From contig SVFQ01000004.1 in the NCBI GenBank assembly GCA_015056765.1, forward strand, positions 62,001 through 126,000: a stretch of DNA of 64,000 bases. The letters are read 5' to 3'. This DNA is from Lachnospiraceae bacterium (lineage in GTDB: Bacteria; Bacillota; Clostridia; Lachnospirales; Lachnospiraceae). Every line of letters begins with the position of its first letter. The stretch's first letter is position 1. The translations under genes were made by a program, and so were the position numbers. Below the pieces are notes generated by a model. It saw nothing but the letters and a program-made list of their open reading frames with translations. It searched no databases and had not been told where the DNA came from. This document shows positions 1-8,960 of the stretch, piece by piece.

Positions 1-1131
<1,131 letters not shown>

Positions 1132-1172
1132 AAGAATCCTCCCTATAAATGAATCTGACATAAGTATAACAT

Positions 1173-1213
1173 AAAAAAAGCCCGATTTGCGGAAAACCGC
1201 AAACCGAGCTTCT
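1173..1213 (-). terminator. Rho-independent terminator after the purine permease
   Basis: On the minus strand a 15-bp stem (AAGCTCGGTTTGCGG pairing with CCGCAAATCGGGCTT, with G-U pairs) closes a TTTT loop and is followed by seven T. It lies between the permease stop and the phosphorylase start, so the two genes are probably separate transcripts or linked only by read-through. Confidence 0.88.
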
Positions 1214-1228
1214 TTGCATGAAATAATG

Positions 1229-2626
1229 TTAATGTGTAACAAAGAACATAACAGCGAAGAGTAACGCGATAACCCATGTACCGGCTTTTACTTCTTTTGC
1301 TTTTCCTGTGCATACTTTGATTACAAGGCTTGTGATAACGCCCATTGCAATACCATAAGAGATATTGTAAGTGAAAGGCATTACAGCTACTGCCATGAAA
1401 GCAGGAAGTGCTGCTTCAGCGTCAAGCCAGTTAATGTTCTTAACACCATTCATCATTAAGACACCGACATAGATCAGTGCTGCTGCGGTAGCACAACCAG
1501 GAATCAGCTGTGCAACAGGGCTAAGGAACATTGCTACAAAGAACAGACCGGAAGTAACTAAACTTGCAAGACCTGTCTTACCACCTTCTGCAACACCTGC
1601 AGAAGATTCTACGAAAGTAGTAACTGTGGAAGTACCACAGATTGCACCTGTACAAGTTGCGATAGAGTCAGCAAGCATTGCTTTCTCCATGTTTGGTACG
1701 TTGCCTTCGGAATCCAATAAGTTACCACGAGCACATGCACCGTATAAAGTACCAAGTGTATCGAACATATCAACTAAGCAGAAAGCTAAAGCTGTAGTAG
1801 CAATCAAAATGATTAAGCTTGCAGAGGAGTGATCTGCTAAGTATCCGGAGAAGTCAAAACCTTCTGTAAATACTTTTAAGAATGCTTCACTACCAAAAGC
1901 GCCAAAAGCAGCGAATGGGTTAAAGCTCATATTAGCAAAGAATCCATCATAAAAACCAGGGATTGTGAAACCAAGTACATAGTAAACAAATGCACCTGCT
2001 ACGATACCCCAAAGTACGGAGCCTTTTACTTCTCTGATTGTGAGAATTCCGATGATCATAAGAGTTACAAGGGTTACAAGCATTGGCATAATAGTTGCCC
2101 ATGTTGCAGAACCGTTTAATACGTTGAAGCTTGCAAGGTTTACGCAAGTGGCAGGATCATTTACAACGATGCCCGCATTCTGGAAACCGATGAAAGCGAT
2201 GAAAAGACCAATACCCGCAGGAATTGCTACACGAACTTCCTTTGGAATGGCTTCAAAGATTTTTCTTCTAAGATTGGTGACAGTAAGAATAACGAATACA
2301 ATACCGTCGAGTAAAACAAGTACCAATGCATTGGCATAAGATAAACCAAAGCCAAAACATACGGTATAAACAAAAAATGCATTCAGACCCATACCGGAAG
2401 CCTGTGCAAGCGGAAGGTTTGCTAACAGGGCCATCAGCAATGTACCCACAACAGCTGAGATTGCTGTAGCAATGTAGATGGCATTATAGCTTACAACTCC
2501 CAATTCTGAAAACATACCGGCATTTACCATGAGGATATAAGCCATGGCCATAAATGTTGTGATACCGGCAAGCACTTCGGTTCTTACGTCAGAACCTTTT
2601 TCTTTTACCTGAAAGAATTTTTCCAT
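1229..2626 (-). CDS. pbuG: NCS2-family purine permease (AzgA/PbuG type)
   Basis: Cytoplasmic membrane uptake of guanine, hypoxanthine and possibly adenine. The 465-residue protein is almost entirely hydrophobic helices. It begins with the family's TEVLAGITTFMAMAYI and carries PLAQASGMGLNAFF near residue 75, then VDMFDTLGTLYG and the CGTSTVTTFVESSAGV stretch that mark the AzgA branch. GGGAG precedes the ATG. A guanine-class purine riboswitch lies directly upstream, so transcription should stop when guanine or hypoxanthine is plentiful; this supports purine rather than uracil or xanthine as cargo. The neighbouring phosphorylase and cdd fit base and nucleoside salvage. The exact base preference cannot be read from sequence. 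Confidence 0.93.
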   Translation of the reverse strand: MEKFFQVKEKGSDVRTEVLAGITTFMAMAYILMVNAGMFSELGVVSYNAIYIATAISAVVGTLLMALLANLPLAQASGMGLNAFFVYTVCFGFGLSYANALVLVLLDGIVFVILTVTNLRRKIFEAIPKEVRVAIPAGIGLFIAFIGFQNAGIVVNDPATCVNLASFNVLNGSATWATIMPMLVTLVTLMIIGILTIREVKGSVLWGIVAGAFVYYVLGFTIPGFYDGFFANMSFNPFAAFGAFGSEAFLKVFTEGFDFSGYLADHSSASLIILIATTALAFCLVDMFDTLGTLYGACARGNLLDSEGNVPNMEKAMLADSIATCTGAICGTSTVTTFVESSAGVAEGGKTGLASLVTSGLFFVAMFLSPVAQLIPGCATAAALIYVGVLMMNGVKNINWLDAEAALPAFMAVAVMPFTYNISYGIAMGVITSLVIKVCTGKAKEVKAGTWVIALLFAVMFFVTH

Positions 2627-2656
2627 TTTCTTTCTCTCCCTTGTTTTTTTTGTACG

Positions 2657-2680
2657 AAAAAAGGTACCTATAAAGGTACC
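2657..2680 (-). terminator. Riboswitch expression-platform terminator
   Basis: On the minus strand GGTACCT-TTAT-AGGTACC forms a 7-bp hairpin followed by six T, about 30 nt before the permease start codon. Its position between aptamer and gene fits a ligand-dependent attenuator. A second hairpin (2700-2723, GCAGTAT with ATACTGC and an inner CC/GG pair) sits between the aptamer and this terminator and is followed by four T, so the switching structure may involve both. Confidence 0.8.
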
Positions 2681-2725
2681 CGTTTCTACATAATCAAAAG
2701 CAGTATACCATAAGGAATACTGCTC

Positions 2726-2793
2726 TCTCGATAGTCAGACATGTCGGCGTCTGGTAGAAACTATGGAACCATCTACTCCATATTATATCGAAA
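2726..2793 (-). promoter_or_regulatory. Purine riboswitch aptamer, guanine class
   Basis: The minus strand shows an 8-bp P1 (TTTCGATA with TATCGAGA), TATAAT, P2 (ATGGAG with TTCCAT) with loop TAGATGG, the invariant core GTTTCTACC, P3 (AGACG with TGTCT), and the closing GACTAT. The C in GACTAT is the position that reads guanine or hypoxanthine; adenine switches have U. The GG of loop 2 and CC of loop 3, which make the tertiary kiss, are kept. Loop 3 reads CCGACA, six bases rather than the usual seven. It controls the purine permease downstream. Confidence 0.92.
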
Positions 2794-2862
2794 GAAATAT
2801 ATATCACAATTTCTCGTACTGAATAAATTTAGCATAAGTAATTTTCACATGCAATACCTAAT

Positions 2863-4410
2863 TTAATAGATAAATTGAAATTCTTGTGCAAGCACATATT
2901 TTCCATCATCACGTTTTACGCCCTTGTAGTATAAATCCACGTCTTTTGCATTTTTCTCCTGAATGAGTTTCGATAGAAATTCCTTAAATTCGGTAGTTCT
3001 GTCTTTTCCTTTATACATCTGAATCATGGTGTCATAAAAGCTTTTATCCGGAATCAGTACAGCAAAGGTTGCGGAATTGATATCTGCAGAGTCTGCAGCT
3101 TTTTGAAGACACAATTCATAGTACTCTTCTGCGTTATGTACCTCCTCATTCGGATCATAATACACGGTAATATAAGCACCATCTTTTTCTATATAGACGG
3201 AATTATCAGTCACTCTCTCATTTTCCGTCTTGTGGTACTTGGTACCATTACATGCAGGCAAATTTACAGAAAGATACATACGTAAATGTGAGTCCTTATA
3301 GTCATTATCCGTCTTATTAAAAAAAGTATAGTTAGAAGGGTCTGTATCAGCCCAAGTCACGTCTACATTGTAATACTCTCCATCCAGCTTAATGATATTC
3401 CAAGCATGCATTTCACCGGCATACCCCACGCAATAGTAAGTGGGTACCCCCAGTTGCTGCATCAGATACTGAAAAGCCTTGGCATACCCCGCACATACAG
3501 TTGAGCCATTTACCATGGCGGAGTAGGCACTTTGGTTATAATCAGAATTCAAATCATAGATGTTGAAATCTACCAAAGCATCATGAATGATTTCTTCCTG
3601 CTTCTCGTAGCTTTGCCCGGATGCCTTTGCCAGAAACTCATTTGCTCTTTCCTGAAATACTTTTTTGGCAGTATCTAAATCTGACGCAATTTCTAAAAAA
3701 TCAATGTAGATTTCATCGATGTTTCCGCTGCTCCCATAGCAATAGGAAAGGGATGTGGTATCAAGCCAAAATAATTCCGGGTGGTCTGCGTCTACGGCTG
3801 TGTAGACATTAAACAGCATACCCGGAGTTGTGGTTACTATGGGTTGAAAGGTTGGATTACAAACACTGGCATTGGCATAAATCTGTTTGTAAAGCTTCTT
3901 GCCGTCATCATTGAGCATGGCATAGTAAGGATACATAGAAGTATCAAAGGACAGGTTCTCTCCCGTCTCTCCATATCCACTATTTGGTGCCTCGGTGGTC
4001 TTATGGCCTGTCCCTTCCAGTTCCTGATAACCGGATAGTCCCTGCCTGTCTTCCGGAGCCTTTACGTTCTCTTTATCAGCTCCCACATAATCGCTTGTGG
4101 TGGCTCCGTTCAATCCTTCTGACGTATTTTTAGCCAGTTCCATAGGATTTCCTAATGCATTGCCCTGTTCCTGGACCACTAAAGGACTGGCCACAGCACT
4201 TTCACTGCCAGTTTCGGTTCCGGCCTCCCCCGAAGCATCAGTTTCCGTTTCCGCAATGGTTTCTTCCACCTGCTTTTCCGGAATGATTTTTTGCAAAAAA
4301 TCCCCCAGACGTTCCGATACATCAGGATTGAAATGGCAAAAAATCACAAAGGCAAATAAAAGCGCCACTAAAAGAGCTATGAAGTTGGCAATTTTCTGTA
4401 AAAACTTCAT
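2863..4410 (-). CDS. Membrane-anchored transglutaminase-like protein
   Basis: The protein has one N-terminal membrane segment (about residues 9-26), then an acidic, Thr/Glu/Ser-rich linker of about 120 residues, then a transglutaminase/protease-fold core. The catalytic triad candidates are Cys306 in STVCAGYAKAF, His335 in GEMHAWN and Asp350 in NVDVTWAD, in the order and spacing of the transglutaminase-like superfamily. Such bacterial proteins act outside the cell on peptides or the cell wall, as hydrolases or crosslinkers; the substrate here is unknown. The ATG follows the larC stop by a few bases with GGTGGA as ribosome site, so it sits at the end of the M24 peptidase-larB-larC operon. A role in nickel cofactor metabolism is not implied by its sequence. 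Confidence 0.82.
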   Translation of the reverse strand: MKFLQKIANFIALLVALLFAFVIFCHFNPDVSERLGDFLQKIIPEKQVEETIAETETDASGEAGTETGSESAVASPLVVQEQGNALGNPMELAKNTSEGLNGATTSDYVGADKENVKAPEDRQGLSGYQELEGTGHKTTEAPNSGYGETGENLSFDTSMYPYYAMLNDDGKKLYKQIYANASVCNPTFQPIVTTTPGMLFNVYTAVDADHPELFWLDTTSLSYCYGSSGNIDEIYIDFLEIASDLDTAKKVFQERANEFLAKASGQSYEKQEEIIHDALVDFNIYDLNSDYNQSAYSAMVNGSTVCAGYAKAFQYLMQQLGVPTYYCVGYAGEMHAWNIIKLDGEYYNVDVTWADTDPSNYTFFNKTDNDYKDSHLRMYLSVNLPACNGTKYHKTENERVTDNSVYIEKDGAYITVYYDPNEEVHNAEEYYELCLQKAADSADINSATFAVLIPDKSFYDTMIQMYKGKDRTTEFKEFLSKLIQEKNAKDVDLYYKGVKRDDGKYVLAQEFQFIY

Positions 4411-4414
4411 GTAT

Positions 4415-5692
4415 TTAATCCACCAGTTTCCTAATTTCTAACATACTCTTGCCGGTTTTCTCGGCTAATTCTCTCATACTATCGTACTCCGGATAGAGTC
4501 TGATGGTTCCATCCGGCAACGTACATTCTTTCACTTGTAAAGAACCATACGCAGTTTCTATACTACGTGGTTTTCTAGGTAAAACAGTTCTTTCCATAGA
4601 GCATCTTCGGATTCCTATGGTAGTAGTTTCATGAAACAAGATATCTTCCATGGTTGGGATTTGTTCTTTGCTACAAATGACAGAAATCATGGTGCCCGGT
4701 CTGTTCTTTTTCATCATACAAGGAATAAAATGCACGTCCCTTGCACCGGCTGCAAAAAGCTTGTCCATACAGTATCCCAGTTCTTCTGCAGGGGCATCAT
4801 CTACATTGCATTCCAATTTCCATATGGTATCTGCCGACCTTTCACTTGGAAGGATACTAAGCACACGAACCATACTAGGCACCTCGTACTCTCTTTTTCC
4901 TGCTCCAATGCCTGTGTTCTGAATCTGATATGTCTCCGGCGCCTTTTGAAAATCGCAAATAGATGCAAGTATCGCTGCTCCCGTAGGGGTTACCAGTTCT
5001 CCCTGCACCGGAACACGACTTATCGTAATCGGATATGCTTCTAAGATTCTCGACACTGCCGGCACCGGGATAGGTAAGATACCATGGGCCGTTCTGATAG
5101 TCCCTCTTCCTTCACAGAGTGTATCCACATAGACTCTATCTATCTTCAGGGCATCCATTAAATAAGCAGCACTTACAATATCCACAATAGAATCTACGGA
5201 GCCTACTTCATGAAAATGCACTTCATCCAGTGTAGTTCCATGCGCTTTTGCCTCAGCTTCTCCTAATACTGCAAAAATTCGAAGAGCAAGCTCTTTCGTA
5301 TTTTCCGTTAGAGTTCCCTTTTGGATGATTTCTTTAATCTCTAAATAAGTTCTACCATGATGTTCTTCATGATGACTATGGTGCTCATGTCCTGCCTGGT
5401 GTTCATGTCTTTCTTCCAAGTCACTATCTAAATGACCAAATAAATACGCCATGTCGTGATCATGGTTTTCGTGTTCTTTATCTACGATGACATCAAAATC
5501 ACAGCAGTCGATACCAGCTTTCTTTACCCTAGAAATCCTGATGGTAAATCCCGGCAAAGGAAGAGACTGTAGTGCAGTCTCCAGCCCCTTTTGTAGGTCT
5601 TCCTGTTCCTTTCCTAAATCCAATAAAGCGGCCACAAACATGTCGCCGCTAATTCCCGATTCACACTCCAGTAAAATGTTTTTATTTTCCAC
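4415..5692 (-). CDS. larC: Nickel-pincer cofactor biosynthesis protein LarC
   Basis: LarC inserts nickel into the dithiolated pyridinium nucleotide made by LarB and LarE, in a CTP-dependent cyclometallation, giving the nickel-pincer nucleotide of lactate racemase-type enzymes. The 425-residue frame starts with ILLECESGISGDMF, the LarC/DUF111 signature, and has VHFHEVGSVDSIVDIV and TPTGAAIL further on. Residues 74-113 hold about a dozen histidines, a likely nickel-binding region. In Lactobacillus plantarum larC needs a ribosomal frameshift; here the protein is one uninterrupted frame. It lies 3 bp after larB. larA and larE are not in the window, so the cofactor's client enzyme cannot be named. 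Confidence 0.93.
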   Translation of the reverse strand: MENKNILLECESGISGDMFVAALLDLGKEQEDLQKGLETALQSLPLPGFTIRISRVKKAGIDCCDFDVIVDKEHENHDHDMAYLFGHLDSDLEERHEHQAGHEHHSHHEEHHGRTYLEIKEIIQKGTLTENTKELALRIFAVLGEAEAKAHGTTLDEVHFHEVGSVDSIVDIVSAAYLMDALKIDRVYVDTLCEGRGTIRTAHGILPIPVPAVSRILEAYPITISRVPVQGELVTPTGAAILASICDFQKAPETYQIQNTGIGAGKREYEVPSMVRVLSILPSERSADTIWKLECNVDDAPAEELGYCMDKLFAAGARDVHFIPCMMKKNRPGTMISVICSKEQIPTMEDILFHETTTIGIRRCSMERTVLPRKPRSIETAYGSLQVKECTLPDGTIRLYPEYDSMRELAEKTGKSMLEIRKLVD

Positions 5693-5695
5693 GTA

Positions 5696-6463
5696 TTATT
5701 CTCCACAAGCGAGTCGGTTGATTTGAGTCGCAATATATCCTGCCCCATAACCATTATCAATATTCACCACGGAAATTCCGTTGGCACAGGAATTGATCAT
5801 AGTCAGTAAAGCAGAAACCCCTCCTAAGTTTGCGCCATACCCCACCGAAGTAGGTACAGCAATCACAGGCTTATCTACAAGACCACCGATGACACTTGCC
5901 AAAGCACCTTCCATACCGGCTATAGCCACCACTACATTCGCGCTTTGTATCACATCGACTTTTGAAAATAATCTGTGAATTCCACTGACTCCCACGTCAT
6001 AGATACGCTCTACGTGGGAACCAAAATATTCTGCTGTCTGCGCAGCTTCTTCCGCAACTGCGATGTCCGCGGTTCCGGCAGTGCAAACAGCAATACATCC
6101 GATAGCTTCTCGTTTTCGATTTGGATTTGTGAGTTTTAAAATATGAGATACAGGGTCATACTCTGTTTCCGGAATGCTCTTTCGTACCAGTTCAAACTGT
6201 GCTTCACTGGCCCTGGTACCGAAAAACTCTCCCGTCTCTTCTGCCATTTGTTTCGTAATGCGAAGTAAATGTTCATCCGCTTTTCCGGAGCAAAAAATCA
6301 CTTCAGGAAAACCACTGCGCATCTCTCTGTGGGTGTCTATTTTCGCAATGTCTAATTCTTCAAAAGGCGCTCTCTTAAAGAATTTCTCAGCTTCTTCTAC
6401 AGAAATACGCCCATTTTTAACAGCTTCCAGGATTCCTCTTGTTTCTCTACTCATCTTATTCAT
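5696..6463 (-). CDS. larB: Nickel-pincer cofactor biosynthesis protein LarB
   Basis: LarB carboxylates the pyridinium ring of nicotinic acid adenine dinucleotide and releases AMP, the first step to the nickel-pincer nucleotide. The 255-residue protein resembles AIR carboxylase (PurE) in its C-terminal half: VCTAGTADIAVAEEAA, YDVGVSGIHRL, VAIAGMEGALASVIGGL and VPTSVGYGA are the family's conserved blocks. The start is uncertain by three codons (ATG at 6463 or 6454); the first overlaps the stop of the upstream M24 peptidase gene and neither has a strong ribosome site, so coupling to the upstream gene is likely. larC follows at once. Confidence 0.93.
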   Translation of the reverse strand: MNKMSRETRGILEAVKNGRISVEEAEKFFKRAPFEELDIAKIDTHREMRSGFPEVIFCSGKADEHLLRITKQMAEETGEFFGTRASEAQFELVRKSIPETEYDPVSHILKLTNPNRKREAIGCIAVCTAGTADIAVAEEAAQTAEYFGSHVERIYDVGVSGIHRLFSKVDVIQSANVVVAIAGMEGALASVIGGLVDKPVIAVPTSVGYGANLGGVSALLTMINSCANGISVVNIDNGYGAGYIATQINRLACGE

Positions 6464-7547
6464 CCAAATCTGTAATAATTTCCAGTTCCTTTGAGTAATG
6501 ATTTAAAACTTCACAGCCTTGTTCTGTAACCAAAACCAGATCTTCGATTCGAACGCCCATCTCATTTGGTAAGTAAATACCCGGTTCAATGGAAAAAATC
6601 ATACCCGGCTTCACAACTGCGTCATTACTTGCTGAAACATCCCCTGCTTCATGCACATCTAAGCCGATAAAATGCCCCAATCTATGGGTAAAATAATCAC
6701 CGTAACCCTTCTTTGTAATGTAATCTCTTGCAAGGGCATCCACGTCCTTTAACAGCATCCCAGGTTTACAGCCATCAATGGCACGTTCATTCGCTCTACG
6801 AACAATTTCGTAAATCTCTCTATGAGCCGAAGATACCTTTTCAAAGAAGAAGGTTCTGGTCATATCTGAACAATACATATCCTTGCGGCACCCCACATCC
6901 AAGAGTACATTATCTCCCGGCATAACCACTGTTCCGTCTGGTACATGATGGGGATCTGCTGCATTTGCTCCAAAGGCTACAAGCGGTGAAAATGAAAAAT
7001 CACTGGCACCAAGGCTTTGATAAATTCGTAGCATTTTGGCAGCAACTTCTCGTTCACTAATACCTGAACGAATCAGTTTTTTAAACTTCTCCATAGCAAG
7101 ATCATTGACCCTGGAGGCTTCTTTCATCAATTCTTGTTCATCTTCTCTTTTGATGCCACGAATCGTATCAATGATAAAAGAAGAATCCATAAAGCTGGAT
7201 GCAATGCGTCTCTCCTGCATCGGGAGCAAGAACCTGGCCGGCAGATTCTTATCTACTCCCAGCCGCAATCTGGGATCCAAATAATCACACAGCATTTCCA
7301 ATATGGGATCTCTATCATCATAGATAACTACATTCACGCCTAAATTTTCATGAATCGGAAATAAGCGATTCACAATCAGTGCATGGTGGCCATCAATTCT
7401 AAGAAGCAATCCCAAAAATCGCTCGCCAGGATCAAATAAGTACCCCAGCAGATAATAGATAGCCATGGGATCTGTAATCAATATCTGCCCCAACTGAATC
7501 TGAGACATTTCATCTAGTATAGCGTCTACTCTTTCCTGGCTTAGCAT
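6456..7547 (-). CDS. pepQ: M24-family metallopeptidase (Xaa-Pro aminopeptidase/prolidase type)
   Basis: Cytosolic peptidase expected to remove or split residues next to proline, using two metal ions. The 363-residue protein has an N-terminal creatinase-like domain and a C-terminal pita-bread domain with the five metal ligands visible: two Asp in LLDVGCRKDMYCSDMTRT, His in HRLGHFIGLDVHE, Glu in SIEPGIYLP and Glu in RIEDLVLV. The length is right for PepQ/YpdF-type enzymes. AGGAGG precedes the ATG. It heads the larB-larC-transglutaminase operon, an association whose logic is not clear. Whether it is a true dipeptidase or an aminopeptidase cannot be told from sequence. Confidence 0.88.
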   Translation of the reverse strand: MLSQERVDAILDEMSQIQLGQILITDPMAIYYLLGYLFDPGERFLGLLLRIDGHHALIVNRLFPIHENLGVNVVIYDDRDPILEMLCDYLDPRLRLGVDKNLPARFLLPMQERRIASSFMDSSFIIDTIRGIKREDEQELMKEASRVNDLAMEKFKKLIRSGISEREVAAKMLRIYQSLGASDFSFSPLVAFGANAADPHHVPDGTVVMPGDNVLLDVGCRKDMYCSDMTRTFFFEKVSSAHREIYEIVRRANERAIDGCKPGMLLKDVDALARDYITKKGYGDYFTHRLGHFIGLDVHEAGDVSASNDAVVKPGMIFSIEPGIYLPNEMGVRIEDLVLVTEQGCEVLNHYSKELEIITDLDE

Positions 7548-7584
7548 TCCCCTTTATCCTCCTGCTTTCCAATTTGGTGATTTT

Positions 7585-7590
7585 ATTATA
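7585..7590 (-). promoter_or_regulatory. Probable -10 element for the peptidase-lar operon
   Basis: The minus strand has a perfect TATAAT in the divergent gap between the M24 peptidase and the NUDIX gene, about 40 bases before the peptidase ATG. No good -35 hexamer is seen 17 bases upstream. The complementary bases also read TATTAT on the plus strand, so the site might serve the NUDIX gene instead. Confidence 0.45.
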
Positions 7591-7619
7591 GCATAGTAGT
7601 AGCGAGGTGAAGAAGTAAA

Positions 7620-8165
7620 ATGAAAGAACATGTACAACGAATCAGCAGAGAATTATTACGGCACGGAGCGATATTGGACATCTATAAAGACACCATGCGA
7701 TTACCGGATGGGAAAATCGAAGAATGGGATTTCCTAGATCATAGAATGGGTGCCGCTGCTGTTCTCCCTGTTTTAGAGGATGGACGCATCATTATGGTTC
7801 GCCAATATCGTAACGCCATCGAACGTGAAACCTTAGAGATTCCAGCAGGAAGTAGAGACAGCAAAACAGAGCCTACCATAGAATGTGCCAAACGAGAGTT
7901 GGCAGAAGAAACAGGATATCAAAGCGACGATTTAAGTTTTCTATTATCTTTAAAGACCACCGTTGCGTTCTGTGATGAATTCATAGATGTGTACTTAGCC
8001 AAAGACTTGCATCCCGGCATGCAACACTTAGACGAAGGAGAAGCCATCGATGTGGAAATTTACACTTTGGAGGAACTCCTGCAAATGATTTATAGTGGTA
8101 AACTGCAAGATGCAAAAACCGTCTCCGCTATTTTAGCTTACGCAGCAAAGAAATTTCAGTCCTAA
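7620..8165 (+). CDS. nudF: NUDIX hydrolase, ADP-ribose pyrophosphatase type
   Basis: Likely splits ADP-ribose to AMP and ribose-5-phosphate, a housecleaning reaction in the cytosol. The 181-residue protein keeps the catalytic part REL-x-EE-x-G (RELAEETGY, near residue 98) and the upstream VRQYRNAIERETLEIPAG of the ADP-ribose group. The Nudix box has six residues between its first Gly and the first Glu instead of five, a one-residue insertion in a loop that does not hold the metal ligands. GAGGTGAAG is the ribosome site. It is a single-gene unit between a divergent operon and a terminator. Other nucleoside-diphosphate sugars remain possible substrates. Confidence 0.87.
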   Translation: MKEHVQRISRELLRHGAILDIYKDTMRLPDGKIEEWDFLDHRMGAAAVLPVLEDGRIIMVRQYRNAIERETLEIPAGSRDSKTEPTIECAKRELAEETGYQSDDLSFLLSLKTTVAFCDEFIDVYLAKDLHPGMQHLDEGEAIDVEIYTLEELLQMIYSGKLQDAKTVSAILAYAAKKFQS

Positions 8166-8168
8166 TGC

Positions 8169-8204
8169 AAAAGGCTATCGAATACTTATATTCGATAGCC
8201 TTTT
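8169..8204. terminator. Bidirectional terminator between NUDIX gene and transaldolase
   Basis: A 16-bp perfect stem (AAAAGGCTATCGAATA with its complement) closes a 4-base loop, with A-run and T-run flanks, so it can end transcripts from both the plus-strand NUDIX gene and the minus-strand transaldolase gene. Confidence 0.93.
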
Positions 8205-8243
8205 ATTCTTGTCATATCTGATCTGACAAAATTACATAAAGAA

Positions 8244-8897
8244 TTATTCACCAAATACTGCTTTGTAATCAGCCTGGAATTTTAAGATACCGGCATCTGT
8301 TAAAGGATGTTTGGTCATCTGCTCGATTACGCTGTAAGGTACAGTTGCAATATCAGCTCCTGCAAGAGCACAATCTGTAACATGAATCGGGTTACGGATA
8401 GATGCTGCAATGATTTCTGTAGGCAGATTGTAATTCTCGAAAATAGTAACGATGTCACTAATGAGATTTACACCGGTGGTGCTGATATCATCTAATCTGC
8501 CAAGGAATGGAGATACATAGGTAGCACCTGCTCTAGCTGCAAGAAGAGCCTGGTTTGCTGTGAAAATCAAAGTTACATTTGTTTTGATTCCTTCTGCACT
8601 TAAAACCTTAACTGCTTTTAAGCCTTCCACTGTCATAGGAATCTTAACTACCATATTAGGGTGAATCTTAGCGATTTCACGACCTTCTTTAATCATGCCC
8701 TCTGCATCTACTGTAGTAGCTTTTACTTCACCACTGATAGGACCATCTACGATTGTAGTGATTTCTTTGATTACTTCATTGAAATCTCTGCCTTCTTTTG
8801 CAATCAAAGATGGGTTTGTAGTAACACCACAAATTACACCCATATCATTTGCTTTTCTGATGTCGTCTACATTGGCTGTGTCGATAAAAAATTTCAT
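8244..8897 (-). CDS. tal: Transaldolase of the small (TalC/FSA-like) subfamily
   Basis: Transfers a dihydroxyacetone unit between sugar phosphates in the pentose phosphate pathway through a lysine Schiff base. The 217-residue protein has [13 protein letters not shown], the Schiff-base lysine Lys85 in VVKIPMT, and [11 protein letters not shown]. At position 131 it has Phe (VSPFLGR), where E. coli fructose-6-phosphate aldolase has Tyr131; known transaldolases of this subfamily have Phe there, so I prefer transaldolase to the common 'fructose-6-phosphate aldolase' label. AGGAGG lies just before the ATG. It ends at a strong bidirectional terminator and lies downstream of the chemoreceptor gene. 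Confidence 0.92.
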   Translation of the reverse strand: MKFFIDTANVDDIRKANDMGVICGVTTNPSLIAKEGRDFNEVIKEITTIVDGPISGEVKATTVDAEGMIKEGREIAKIHPNMVVKIPMTVEGLKAVKVLSAEGIKTNVTLIFTANQALLAARAGATYVSPFLGRLDDISTTGVNLISDIVTIFENYNLPTEIIAASIRNPIHVTDCALAGADIATVPYSVIEQMTKHPLTDAGILKFQADYKAVFGE

Positions 8898-8960
8898 AAT
8901 ATCCTCCTGATAAGTATTGATTTATGATAAAAGCCTAAGCTTACTATCCTTGAAAAAATC

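Noticed and set aside
4415..5692. Programmed frameshift in larC
   Set aside because: The frame is continuous over the whole length, so no frameshift is needed.
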